Origin: Candidatus Magnetobacterium casense
Lineage (GTDB): Bacteria; Nitrospirota; Thermodesulfovibrionia; Thermodesulfovibrionales; Magnetobacteriaceae
Direction of reading: 5' to 3'
Assembly: GCF_000714715.1 (NCBI RefSeq)
Contig: NZ_JMFO01000005.1
Coordinates: 1 to 64,000, forward strand
DNA length: 64,000 bases
Shown here piece by piece: positions 52,504 to 61,491 of the stretch; the first letter of the stretch is position 1, and each line of letters begins with the position of its first letter. The notes under the pieces were generated by a model. It was not told where the DNA came from and did no database searches. It saw nothing but the letters and a program-made list of their open reading frames with translations. The translations under genes and the position numbers were made by a program.

Positions 52504-53814
52504 ATGCGTTCTGAAATAACAGATTCTGATGCCGAAGATATCCTGAAAGATGTAACGCTTCTGTATGTTGAAGACAATGAGGACATAAACAGGATTCTCT
52601 CTGCATTTTTAAGAAAACGTGTAAAAATAGTATTTAATGCCTTTGATGGTCAGCAGGGGCTTGATATTTTTAAAACGCAAAGTCCGGACATTGTAGTTAC
52701 CGACATACGAATGCCTAAGATGGATGGCATTGAGATGGCCAAACATATTAAAGCAATACGCGATGATACCAAGATAATAGTCACCACCGCTTTTAATGAT
52801 GAGGAGTTTTTTCTTAAGGCCATAGATGTCAACATAGACAGCTTCATAAAAAAACCCATAGACCCACACAAACTCGTTGACATAATGGTAAAACTTGTAA
52901 ACATTTCTCTGCAAAAACGAGAGCTATACGAAAAGAGCAAACTGATAGGGTTTATACTCAATTCACTGCCAAACTTTATCTTTACGACAAGAAATGGAAA
53001 GGTGGAGTTTGCAAACTCTACCTTCCTTACTTTTCTGAGTTGCGGGTCCATAAGTGAATTTACCGACAAGTATAAATATCCCGATGACATTTTATCCAGA
53101 AATATAGATGCCGGTGCCGTGGATACTGACAGTAATCCTTCTTCAGAGTATATCAGCTTAATCAATTACCTGAAAGGGCACAAAGAAGAAGAGCTCATGG
53201 TTTCCGTAAAGACGGCTGATTGTAACAATTTATCCGGGGCATATATTTTAAAGTATGCCCACATTCCTGAAAGTGAAATATACATCTTTTCCTTAACCGA
53301 CGTGGAAAATTATGAAAGCAAGAGAAAAGAGCTTGAGATTACAAACATCACCGATGAGTTGACAGGTGTGTATAACAAGAGATACTTTAACAACACATTG
53401 TCGATGCACATAACAAACAGACAGTGCAGTGAGTCTCCTGTTTCCTTGATTTTTTTTGATATAGATCATTTCAAGGCAGTCAACGATAAGTATGGACACC
53501 TGTTGGGAGACTGCACCTTAAAGGGACTTGCCAAACTCATATCCGAACAAATTCGTACCCAGGATGTACTGGCAAGATGGGGCGGGGAAGAGTTTGTGAT
53601 TCTGATGCCGAATATAAAATTGGATACCGCTGTTAAGGTAGCGCAACGTTTGCGAGTGAGCATTGAAAGCCAACTCATATGCGATATAAGAATTACAAGC
53701 AGCTTCGGTGTAGTAACATATACAGAGGGCGAAACAGAAGAAGAGTTTTTAAACCGCGCTGATGCACTTCTCTATGAGGCCAAACGCTCCGGCAGAAACA
53801 GGGTCTGCTTTTAA
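52504..53814 (+). CDS. Response regulator diguanylate cyclase (REC-PAS-like-GGDEF)
   Basis: 436 residues. The receiver domain (about 15-130) has phosphoacceptor Asp67 (VVTDIRMPKMDG), VTTAF and KKP. A PAS-like region follows (about 145-275, GFILNSLPNFIFTTRNGKVEFANSTF). The GGDEF domain (about 285-436) has DELTGVYNKRYFN, FFDIDHFKAVNDKYGHLLGD and active-site GGEEF, with the inhibitory RTQD motif correctly placed five residues before it. It makes cyclic di-GMP under phosphorylation control. It ends convergent to the GGDEF-EAL gene. Confidence 0.94.
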   Translation: MRSEITDSDAEDILKDVTLLYVEDNEDINRILSAFLRKRVKIVFNAFDGQQGLDIFKTQSPDIVVTDIRMPKMDGIEMAKHIKAIRDDTKIIVTTAFNDEEFFLKAIDVNIDSFIKKPIDPHKLVDIMVKLVNISLQKRELYEKSKLIGFILNSLPNFIFTTRNGKVEFANSTFLTFLSCGSISEFTDKYKYPDDILSRNIDAGAVDTDSNPSSEYISLINYLKGHKEEELMVSVKTADCNNLSGAYILKYAHIPESEIYIFSLTDVENYESKRKELEITNITDELTGVYNKRYFNNTLSMHITNRQCSESPVSLIFFDIDHFKAVNDKYGHLLGDCTLKGLAKLISEQIRTQDVLARWGGEEFVILMPNIKLDTAVKVAQRLRVSIESQLICDIRITSSFGVVTYTEGETEEEFLNRADALLYEAKRSGRNRVCF

Positions 53815-53884
53815 CTATAGAGTCTACGTGTAAAACCTCCGCCGCCCTCCTTCTTTATCTTTACCATGCAATATAAGAAGATAC

Positions 53885-54052
53885 GTATCCTCTTTATATT
53901 TCATGGTAACTATACCTTTACGCATCCTGGATTCCTGGTCAAGCCAGGAATGACACACTTGGAAAACGCCTGTAATTGTCATTCCAGCGAAAGCTGGAAT
54001 CCATGTCTTTAAGCCGTAAAATTAATTTTACCATGCTTTTTAAAGAGGATAC
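53885..54052. repeat. MITE-like element with 25-bp terminal inverted repeats
   Basis: Left end GTATCCTCTTTATATTTCAT and right end (reverse complement) GTATCCTCTTTAAAAAGCAT, both continuing GGTAA, match at 21 of 25 positions. Inside are two palindromes typical of small dispersed repeats: CCTGGATTCCTGGTCAAGCC-AGG and CATTCCAGCGAAAGCTGGAAT. No coding capacity. It lies between convergent genes, immediately past the stop of the EAL gene. Confidence 0.8.
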
Positions 54053-54061
54053 GAAGATACT

Positions 54062-56110
54062 TTATGTTGTCGTAATCCTGGTGATATCCCTGACGGGCTC
54101 GGAGAAGTAGTAGCCCTGTGAGTAGTCGATGCCCAGTTCAAGGACGATCTCCTGGACCTCCTTGCAGTGAACGTACTCGGCGATGACCTTGGTGTCTATG
54201 CTGTGGGCAAAGTCGGTTATGGATTTGACTATCTTGCGGCTGTTTTTGTCCTTGACAAGACCTTTTATGAAGCTGCCGTCGATTTTTATGTAGTCGGCGT
54301 GAAGCTCCAGGAGGCGACTGAAGTTTGAGTACTCGGTGCCAAAGTCATCGATGGCGATCTTAAAGCCCATTGCAGAGAGTTCGCCTATCTGATCTATCGT
54401 GTCCTTTGTACCCTTCATGCTGATACCCTCAAGTATCTCCAGCACAACCCGATTAGGAGGTATGTTGTGCTGCCGTAGCCGCTGCTCCATGTAGTCCAGC
54501 AGAAACCCCTCCTTGAAGTCAAAGTCGGTGATGTTTATCGAAAACTCGTATGGCTTGTCCTTGAAGTACTCAAAGGTCTTGTCTATCATGACCTTGGTGA
54601 TACTGGTAAAGATGCCTGTCCTTCTGGCGGGTTCGAGGAAATAGATGGGCGAAATAATTGCCCCCGTGCTGTCCTTCATCCTCACCAGCGCCTCAAACTT
54701 GCCGGGCTTGCCAGTGGAGTTATCGATTATGGCCTGGAAGTAGGGGATGATGTCCTGTCGTTCGATGGCCTTTTTCAGTTCGTTGGCCCAGTAGAGGTTG
54801 TTCTTGTAGCGTTGTTCTGTCAGGGAATCTGGAGAGTAAACCTGTACCCTGTTCTTTCCATGCTCCCTGGCCTCCATAAAGGCAACCGTGGCGTGCCTTA
54901 CCACCACCACATCCACGTTGGTATCAAGCCCTATCGTGAAGGTTATTTTGATGTAGAGTTCCTCGCCGACGATGTTTATGTTGTTGTTGTTGACGTAGTC
55001 CTTCAATGTGTTGGCTAACTGGCGTGGTTGATTACCCTGTGGAGAGATGAGCATCATGAGAAACTCATCGCCGGATATCCTGTACAGAGAGGCATTATCG
55101 GGTGTGAGTTTCTTGAGTATGTCAGCCACCATTTTTAAGACCATGTCGCCGATACGCATACCGTAGACGTTGTTTATCTGCGAAAAATCGTCAATGTTGA
55201 TAAGCAGGACTGACTTTTCTGCATCCGCATTTTTTTGGAGGTCTTCTATGAGTCGGTTTCTGTTGTAAAGCCCCGTGAGGCTGTCAGTGATGGCCTTTTG
55301 TTGCAGTTCCTGAGTTCGCTGTGTCACCGCGTTTTCCAGGAAGGTGTTCAAGGTTCGAATGTCGTCGTCTCTGTCCTTTATCTCATACAGGATGTGGTTC
55401 ATTTCCTTGATGATAACCCTGTGTTCCTGCAGTTCAAACTCCTCGGGGTCGATCTCCTTGTACTCCCTGACCGCTTCTCCAAACATCCCGATAAGGGCCC
55501 GCAGGGGTCTTGCCACCGTCCGCTGAAGCGAGCTGATTAGAATCATCGTGGTCAGTATCGCAACCACAAGGAAAGAGACTATCGTAAAGACTATAAATTG
55601 GACGTTGTTGTCCCTGAACTCACTGATATCCATCTCCATATTCAGGATGCCTATGGTGGTCTCTGCCCTGACGTGGTGACAGTTGAGGCACTTGAGATTA
55701 CCCGCATTGGAGGCTATGTATGGAACTGCAACCCTGAAGCGTTTAGCGCCATTGACGTTGTAATCGATAAACTGTGTTTTATTGGTCTTAATGGCTACCT
55801 CGTCTATAGAATCGAGTGAGACATTTTTCACGTCGCCCAGGCCGATGTCTTGCACCCGTGTTATCCACAGCTTGTCGATCCCCTTGAGGTAGCTGATCTC
55901 CTGGAGAAAGTAGTCCTTCTTGTCCATCGTACCGCTGTTCATGTGTGCCGTCAGACCAGCCTTGATCGTCGAGGCGGTAACGAGGGACTTCTCCCTGATG
56001 GTTTGCATCGTCAGTCTGTGGAAGTTATAAAAAATGCTAAACGATATATACAGCGTATATATGGCAACAATAATAGACAGTCGGCCTATTATGAATCTCT
56101 TAATTGTCAT
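54062..56110 (-). CDS. Membrane GGDEF-EAL protein with periplasmic c-heme-type sensor
   Basis: 682 residues. Membrane segments at about 10-30 and 170-193 enclose a periplasmic domain ending KCLNCHH (Cys141, Cys144, His145), a CXXCH c-type heme motif as in Tll0287-like (DUF3365) sensor domains. A HAMP-like linker and coiled coil follow. The GGDEF domain has RISGDEF (degenerate) and no RxxD. The EAL domain has FEALVRM, LEILEG, DDFGTEYSNF, KIDGSFIKGL and QGYYFSEP; the usual AEGVE is AEYVH. It probably degrades cyclic di-GMP in response to redox state or a ligand at the heme. Heme attachment is inferred from the motif. Confidence 0.92.
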   Translation of the reverse strand: MTIKRFIIGRLSIIVAIYTLYISFSIFYNFHRLTMQTIREKSLVTASTIKAGLTAHMNSGTMDKKDYFLQEISYLKGIDKLWITRVQDIGLGDVKNVSLDSIDEVAIKTNKTQFIDYNVNGAKRFRVAVPYIASNAGNLKCLNCHHVRAETTIGILNMEMDISEFRDNNVQFIVFTIVSFLVVAILTTMILISSLQRTVARPLRALIGMFGEAVREYKEIDPEEFELQEHRVIIKEMNHILYEIKDRDDDIRTLNTFLENAVTQRTQELQQKAITDSLTGLYNRNRLIEDLQKNADAEKSVLLINIDDFSQINNVYGMRIGDMVLKMVADILKKLTPDNASLYRISGDEFLMMLISPQGNQPRQLANTLKDYVNNNNINIVGEELYIKITFTIGLDTNVDVVVVRHATVAFMEAREHGKNRVQVYSPDSLTEQRYKNNLYWANELKKAIERQDIIPYFQAIIDNSTGKPGKFEALVRMKDSTGAIISPIYFLEPARRTGIFTSITKVMIDKTFEYFKDKPYEFSINITDFDFKEGFLLDYMEQRLRQHNIPPNRVVLEILEGISMKGTKDTIDQIGELSAMGFKIAIDDFGTEYSNFSRLLELHADYIKIDGSFIKGLVKDKNSRKIVKSITDFAHSIDTKVIAEYVHCKEVQEIVLELGIDYSQGYYFSEPVRDITRITTT

Positions 56111-56488
56111 TTACCCGTATATAAGCCATCTTAATATATCTTTACCGTATACCTCTTACCGTGTAGCTTTTCTATAAGTATATCCACCAACTCACTATGA
56201 TGCTAGTATAATATCATAATCGATACAGCAAAGTCAAATGTAATCTTTATAGTAGACTCTTGATGAAGCACTATAAGACATTTACTCTTTCGGTTTTCTG
56301 AAAATCCTTACGTTGCCCCTAATGTACTATCAGCAACACTGTTTGATGTGACAGATGTCATAGACATTTTTTATACCTGCCACACCGTTTAATAAAATCT
56401 CATTGACAAAATAGTGACAAAGCATTTAGTATTGAGTTATAAAGATTATATTGTTATAAACAAAAAACTTCAAGATTAGGTTGACGAC
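56111..56488. promoter_or_regulatory. 378-bp divergent intergenic region with palindrome
   Basis: No gene is visible. TGACAGATGTCA (56349-56360) is a perfect palindrome apart from its 2-bp centre and could be a binding site for the adjacent FNR-type regulator. A TTGACA occurs at 56403-56408, and AT-rich -10 candidates lie near 56440-56460. Confidence 0.4.
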
Positions 56489-57238
56489 ATGCAGAAGGAT
56501 ACGGCGAAGGAAATTAAGGGCCACGCTAGCGGTAAGACAAGACGTGGCAAGGGTACAAAGGCAGAAGGCCATGACAACAGCTTACAGTGTTTACCGTGTT
56601 TGGCAGCCTTTTCGGCGGATGAGCTTTCCTCGATAGAGAGTAAGGCTGTACGGAAAAATTGTTGCAGGAATGACTATTTATTCTGGGAGGGGGATGAGAT
56701 AAGGTTTGTTTTTGTCGTGGAATCGGGCCACATAAAGCTATTTAAGACCTCCGAGGAAGGCAGAGAGATAGTGATCCGGATAATGAGGGCCGGGGATTAT
56801 TTTTGTTGTGCCCCGATATATGCCGACAGAAAGAACATGGTAAATGCCATAGCCCTTGAAGATACTTCGTTGGTGCTGATTCCGACAGAATCCTTTCACG
56901 AGAACATCTATGCCGGCCTTACCCCGATGGGGACACGGGTGTTGAGTACCATTTGCGATCGGGTGAAGCATCTGTCGGGTATTATCGAGAGTCTGACATT
57001 TAAGGATGTGGTCAAGCGGGTACTGATGATCCTGCTCAATGCGGCCAACGACAAAGACCCCGACAGTAACATTGTCACCCTGTCGCTGACTCATCAGGAG
57101 ATGGCCTCGATGATAGGGACTGTCCGAGAAGTGGTTTCGCGGACGATGTCTAGGTTAAGGAAGCAGAACATAGTCCTTGACTCCACGTCGAGAGAATTTA
57201 AGGTAAACAAGCAGCTTATTATTGAGGCTCTGAAGTAG
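56489..57238 (+). CDS. Crp/Fnr-family transcriptional regulator
   Basis: 249 residues. A charged N-terminal extension (about 1-30) precedes a cyclic-nucleotide-type sensor domain and a C-terminal HTH (LTHQEMASMIGTVREVVSRTMSRLRKQ). The recognition helix E-x-x-S-R pattern is FNR-like. Cysteines cluster as Cys34-x-x-Cys37, Cys58-Cys59 and Cys106-Cys107; the spacing differs from E. coli FNR, but an iron-sulphur or redox role is possible. It lies beside the heme-type c-di-GMP gene, divergently. Confidence 0.9.
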   Translation: MQKDTAKEIKGHASGKTRRGKGTKAEGHDNSLQCLPCLAAFSADELSSIESKAVRKNCCRNDYLFWEGDEIRFVFVVESGHIKLFKTSEEGREIVIRIMRAGDYFCCAPIYADRKNMVNAIALEDTSLVLIPTESFHENIYAGLTPMGTRVLSTICDRVKHLSGIIESLTFKDVVKRVLMILLNAANDKDPDSNIVTLSLTHQEMASMIGTVREVVSRTMSRLRKQNIVLDSTSREFKVNKQLIIEALK

Positions 57239-57281
57239 TGTTAAACGCCTTCAGTGTGGAGCACAGCCACGTGAGGGGTTA

Positions 57282-58511
57282 TTACACGATATTGAGCATC
57301 TTTCCTGTTTGATGGAAGGCATCCAGGACGAAGTCGAGTTGTTGTTCGGTGTGTGTGGCCATGTAACTGGTCCTGATCATGGCGCTACCGGGGGGGACTG
57401 CCGGACTGACAACGACGTTGACAAAGACCCCCTTTTCGTGGAGCATCATTGTCATCTTAAATGCCAACTCGTCGTTGCCGACGATGACCGGTATAATTGG
57501 CGACTGCGTGGGACCTGTCTTAAACCCCATAGCCCTGAAGCCGTGGAGCATCTTTTGTGTGTTCTTCAGCAGGGCGGTGAGTCTCTCCGGCTCGTTCTCT
57601 ATGACATCCAGGGCAGCAATGACCGAGGCCACGGAGGACGGTGTGGGGCTGGCGCTGAATATGAGTGCCCTGGCCATGTGCTTGATATAATGTATGACGT
57701 CCTTGTCACCGGCGATAAAGCCACCGATAGAGGCAAGGGCCTTGCTGTAGGTTCCCATGACCAGATGAACTTCATCCTCAAGACCATAATACTCTGCCGT
57801 GCCTCTGCCGGTTTTACCCAGGACGCCTATGCCGTGGGCGTCGTCAATCATAACCTTTGAGTTGTATTTCCTGGCGATCGGTATCAGGGCGGGCAGGTCT
57901 ATGATGTCTCCCTCCATGCTGAAGACGCCATCGACAACGGTCAGGGTTGCCCGCGTTGTGGTTTCGGAGAGGACTCGTTCGTAGTCTTTGATATCGTTGT
58001 GTCTGAACTTCTTCACCTCGCCATAGGAGAGGCGACAGCCATCTATAATGCTTGCGTGGTCGAGTTTATCAAGGATAACGGCGTCCTCCCTGCCAACCAG
58101 CGCCGATATAACACCCAGATTGACCTGAAAGCCGGTGGTAAAGATCAGTGCGGCCTCCTTTCTCATAAATCGCGCAAGTTTCTCCTCCAACTGCACGTGT
58201 ATGTCCAGGGTGCCGTTTAAGAAGCGGGAGCCGGCACAACCGGTTCCGTATTTGTCCAGGGCAGCCAGGGCGGCCTCTTTTACCTTTGGGTGGTTGTTCA
58301 GTCCGAGGTAATTGTTGGAGCCGACCATGATCATCCTGCGACCACCAATGAAGACCTCCGGTTCCTGCGCACTCTCTATGACCCTAAAATACGGATACAG
58401 ACCCGCCGACATCAGTTGCTGCACCTTGTCAAATCTCAGGCACTTGTTGAATATATCTTTTTTCGTATCTTCTACAGCCATTTGTGTATCTTGTACCAGT
58501 TTGCCGTCCAT
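57282..58511 (-). CDS. Alpha-oxoamine synthase, serine-palmitoyltransferase-like
   Basis: 409 residues of the PLP-dependent family with BioF, KBL and SPT. Visible parts are YPYFRVIESAQ, SNNYLGL, GCAGSRFLNGTLDIHVQLE, DKLDHASIIDG (His152), DDAHGIGVLG (Asp224) and the PLP lysine Lys257 in GTYSKALASIGG. GSRFLNGTLDLHVQLE-type and ATHTEQQLDFVLDAFHQTGK ends resemble bacterial serine palmitoyltransferases more than BioF, and no other biotin gene is adjacent. The start has AAGGA 9 nt upstream and overlaps the epimerase gene by 40 bp. The reaction would be serine plus acyl-CoA or acyl-ACP to 3-ketosphinganine. Confidence 0.85.
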   Translation of the reverse strand: MDGKLVQDTQMAVEDTKKDIFNKCLRFDKVQQLMSAGLYPYFRVIESAQEPEVFIGGRRMIMVGSNNYLGLNNHPKVKEAALAALDKYGTGCAGSRFLNGTLDIHVQLEEKLARFMRKEAALIFTTGFQVNLGVISALVGREDAVILDKLDHASIIDGCRLSYGEVKKFRHNDIKDYERVLSETTTRATLTVVDGVFSMEGDIIDLPALIPIARKYNSKVMIDDAHGIGVLGKTGRGTAEYYGLEDEVHLVMGTYSKALASIGGFIAGDKDVIHYIKHMARALIFSASPTPSSVASVIAALDVIENEPERLTALLKNTQKMLHGFRAMGFKTGPTQSPIIPVIVGNDELAFKMTMMLHEKGVFVNVVVSPAVPPGSAMIRTSYMATHTEQQLDFVLDAFHQTGKMLNIV

Positions 58512-59434
58512 CTAATACCGTCCTTTAATTTTGTCCTTGGTTCGAATCCGAAGTCCCTGACAGCCGCGTCACTGTTGCACAGCCAGTAGGGATGAATCAA
58601 CTCCTTTATTTTATCCGGATTTATTATACCTTTATTCGTTAACTTGCAGGCTATGGCAGCAACTACCGGCATAACGCCCTTTGGTATTGTTACCTTTACG
58701 TAGCGACAGGCAAGCTCTTGTGCTATAGCGTCTGCAATGTCGTCGCTGGTATGCACTTCCAGGTCTGACAAGTAATATGTGCCACTTATGGTCTTATTCG
58801 CTTCTGCGGCGCTGACAATCCCCTTGACAAGGTCCTCCACGTATATGAGCGAGTAGTATGACTTGCCCCAGTAGGGCAGGACCCCCTGCTTGATCATTTT
58901 AAAGAGCATGAACATGTCCCTGTCGCGGGGACCATATACTGCCGGTGGTCTGATTATCGTGATGGGAAGTCTATCCTTGTATGCCTGCACGGCGAGTTCT
59001 CCGCCCAGTTTGCTCTTGCCGTAGTCTGACACCGGTGCAGGATGTGTATCGACACTCAATGGTGTACCGTTCTTGCTTGGTCCGGCAACGGCAAGCGTGC
59101 TTATATGAACAAACCGCTTGATCCCCTTTACGTACTTGTACACCGCCTCGATCAGATTTTCCGTACCGGAGGTGTTTGTGCAGTAGAAGTCATCTGCGTT
59201 GCCGGCTTTTGTCAGTCCGGCCAGGTGAAAGACGTAATCGCAATCACTCAAGAGGCCCTCAAGGGTGTCCACCTTCATACAATCCCCTTCCAGTATACAC
59301 ACGGGAAACCCCTCGATCCATTGCAGGTTCGACGTGCTTCTGACAAGGCATGTTACCGAGTAGCCCCTGAGCACAAGCTCCTCCACCAGGTGGCTGCCTA
59401 TAAAACCTGTCCCGCCAGTTACTATCGCCTTCAT
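58472..59434 (-). CDS. NAD-dependent epimerase/reductase (extended SDR)
   Basis: About 320 residues from the ATG at 59434 (MKAIVTGGTGFIGSHL). The cofactor motif is TGGTGFIG, with the Ser (STLAVAG), Tyr and Lys (SDYGKSK) of the SDR triad. Then PPAVYGPRDRDMFMLF. In bacterial sphingolipid clusters the 3-ketosphinganine reductase (CerR) is an extended SDR next to spt, which fits here; a sugar epimerase/dehydratase is the alternative. It overlaps the oxoamine-synthase gene by 40 bp. Confidence 0.88.
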   Translation of the reverse strand: MKAIVTGGTGFIGSHLVEELVLRGYSVTCLVRSTSNLQWIEGFPVCILEGDCMKVDTLEGLLSDCDYVFHLAGLTKAGNADDFYCTNTSGTENLIEAVYKYVKGIKRFVHISTLAVAGPSKNGTPLSVDTHPAPVSDYGKSKLGGELAVQAYKDRLPITIIRPPAVYGPRDRDMFMLFKMIKQGVLPYWGKSYYSLIYVEDLVKGIVSAAEANKTISGTYYLSDLEVHTSDDIADAIAQELACRYVKVTIPKGVMPVVAAIACKLTNKGIINPDKIKELIHPYWLCNSDAAVRDFGFEPRTKLKDGIRWTANWYKIHKWL

Positions 59435-59547
59435 ACCGTCTTGGTGTACAATTGTCTGCGCATTTGCCTCAGAGACATTATACACAATCAGTCACCCTTT
59501 TTGCTCGAATTTTTGATCGCACCAAAAAAAAGATTCCTGTCCTGACA

Positions 59548-59577
59548 TTGTCAACTCAAGCTGCTTCCCTATATAAT
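59548..59577 (+). promoter_or_regulatory. Promoter before scpB
   Basis: TTGTCA (59548-59553), 18-bp spacer, TATAAT (59572-59577), then 8 nt to the ATG. Near-leaderless and without Shine-Dalgarno. Confidence 0.55.
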
Positions 59578-59585
59578 ACCAAAAT

Positions 59586-60194
59586 ATGGCAGAAAACTAC
59601 GAGGACAGTTTGGCAACCGTGGGTGCGGGCAATGATGGTGAGGCGGCAGAGGGGACTGTGCAGGATCGCCCCGGTGTCTGTCAGTGGATGGCGGTTATCG
59701 AGGCGCTGTTGTTTATCTCCGGGGATGCGTTGTCGGTTGCCGACCTCAAGAAGCTGACCGGTCTGTCTGAGGAAGATATAGCTATGTGTATGGAGCAACT
59801 GCTCAGTCAATATCGCCAAAGAAACGGTGGCATTATCATAGTCGAGCTTGCCGGGGGGTATCAGATGGTCAGCAATCCGGCCTATGCCAATTACGTAAAG
59901 AACCTCAAGAAGTCGAGGCCCGTGGGCAAACTGTCGCTTCCAACCCTGGAGACGCTCGCCATAGTGGCCTACAAGCAACCCATTACCAGGGTCGAGGTCG
60001 AGGACATCCGCGGTGTCAGCGCCGACTGGATATTAAAGAACCTCCTTGAGAAAAAGCTGATAAAGATCGCCGGTAGAAAGGACGCCCCAGGCAGACCACT
60101 GCTTTTTGCCACCACACGAGAGTTTCTGGTGTCGTTTGGCCTCAAGGACCTCTCAGAGCTGCCTACGCTGCGGGAATTCACAAAGCAGGAATAA
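59586..60194 (+). CDS. scpB: Segregation and condensation protein B
   Basis: 202 residues with two winged-helix domains. Family landmarks are MAVIEALLFISGDALSVADLKKLTG, GGYQMVSNPAYANYVKNL, LSLPTLETLAIVAYKQPITRVEVEDIRGV and KIAGRKDAPGRPLLFATT. It partners ScpA and SMC in chromosome condensation. scpA is not adjacent. The gene is flanked by minus-strand lipid-cluster genes, splitting that set into two transcripts. Confidence 0.95.
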   Translation: MAENYEDSLATVGAGNDGEAAEGTVQDRPGVCQWMAVIEALLFISGDALSVADLKKLTGLSEEDIAMCMEQLLSQYRQRNGGIIIVELAGGYQMVSNPAYANYVKNLKKSRPVGKLSLPTLETLAIVAYKQPITRVEVEDIRGVSADWILKNLLEKKLIKIAGRKDAPGRPLLFATTREFLVSFGLKDLSELPTLREFTKQE

Positions 60195-60219
60195 GCCTGA
60201 TGTCTTCAGAGGGTATAGC

Positions 60220-61491
60220 TCAGGGTTGTGCTGTTTTTACTTTTTTCGAAAGATATTCACCCGCCATTAAGGTTGACAGCAGCGTTACACACACATACCC
60301 TGACAGTAACATAACCCTCAGCACACTGATCAGTGTATAGTGAAATGCAAATATCCCTGCCACCTGTCCAATGGCACACAGCAGGGTCACGTATGCAACG
60401 CCGGTCTTGTTTCTGGCGATGTTGTAGTTGAGCAGCACCATGATCAGTGCCACTGGGAGCATGGCCATGGCATACAGGCCAATCAGCTTTGACGCCGGCA
60501 TAAACTTCGCTCCAAAAAAGAGCGATATAATCAGCTCCGGAACGCTATAAAGAATAATGGCTCCACCCCCTGACAGGACGAGGGTTAAGCCCAGTGCCTT
60601 TGCGATTAAGACTATGGTACTTTCGGCCCTTGCCCGGCTGGAGGCAACCATCGGAAAGAGAGATGTGACAATGGCAGCAGGTACATGTATTACCGACTTG
60701 CCTATGATTGCCGCAGAGCTGTAAATGCCTGCATCGGCGGGGGAGAAGAAATACTTGACAAGCACCAGATCAATCTGTGAAAAGAGCGAAAATGCCAGAT
60801 TTGCCGCGGTCACCGGCAGTAAAAATGACAATGACACATCGGAGACATCCTCGCGGTGGTTGCTCACAGGGCATTTGGTGTTTTTCAGCTCCGCCCTTAT
60901 CGACATATCAGAGACGTAAACCGTTAAGACATACGATAACATTAATCCCGCCATGATTCCGTTGAGTCCCATTCCCGCCGCGGCAAGTGCCACGCACAGG
61001 GCGTACTTTAAAAAACTCGATGCTGCCACCGTAAAAGACAACATGCTGAACCGGTGAAGACTCTGCAGGATGGCAGAGTTTATCAGAACCATCACGTATA
61101 TGGTAATAGATATGAATAACAAAATGATCGGCAACACATCATCGATCTTTAACATACTACCGAGTCGGCTTGAAGACATGACCCCGATAAAAAACGTTAC
61201 AATACCCAGGATTAAGACACCCCTGTAGGTTCTTGCAATTATCCCCCTGATTAAATCGTAGCGCCCAAGGGCAAAGTTATGTGACAGACGCTTTGTTAGA
61301 AACACCGTGACACTGTACACAGGAAAGCTCAACAGCATGATGATCGACATCAGGGTATTCATCTCCCCGTAGGTTGTGATATCCAACATCCTGCCCAGTG
61401 TGAGCTGGAACAGATAGTTGATGACGTTGGCAGCCATCATGCCGGCAAACAAGAGGGAACTGCTTTTGAAAAAACCGTCTGTTTTACTCAA
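60220..61491 (-). CDS. Oligosaccharide/lipid flippase (MATE/Wzx-type)
   Basis: 423 residues with about 12 hydrophobic segments. The N-terminus (SSLLFAGMMAANVINYLFQLTLGRMLD) and the segment around FSLFSQIDLVLVKYFFSPADAGIYSSAAIIGK are typical of polysaccharide-biosynthesis flippases. It may move a lipid-linked product across the inner membrane. Start overlaps the ketoacyl-synthase gene by 8 bp, so it is in one transcript with that gene and the ACP. Confidence 0.88.
   Translation of the reverse strand: MSKTDGFFKSSSLLFAGMMAANVINYLFQLTLGRMLDITTYGEMNTLMSIIMLLSFPVYSVTVFLTKRLSHNFALGRYDLIRGIIARTYRGVLILGIVTFFIGVMSSSRLGSMLKIDDVLPIILLFISITIYVMVLINSAILQSLHRFSMLSFTVAASSFLKYALCVALAAAGMGLNGIMAGLMLSYVLTVYVSDMSIRAELKNTKCPVSNHREDVSDVSLSFLLPVTAANLAFSLFSQIDLVLVKYFFSPADAGIYSSAAIIGKSVIHVPAAIVTSLFPMVASSRARAESTIVLIAKALGLTLVLSGGGAIILYSVPELIISLFFGAKFMPASKLIGLYAMAMLPVALIMVLLNYNIARNKTGVAYVTLLCAIGQVAGIFAFHYTLISVLRVMLLSGYVCVTLLSTLMAGEYLSKKVKTAQP

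Noticed and set aside
57282-58511. bioF (8-amino-7-oxononanoate synthase)
   Set aside because: Same family, but the motifs and the overlapping SDR fit serine palmitoyltransferase better and no biotin genes are near. Not fully excluded.
58530-58580. GGTTCGAATCC, resembling a tRNA T-loop
   Set aside because: It lies in the coding sequence of the epimerase gene and no acceptor or anticodon stems surround it.
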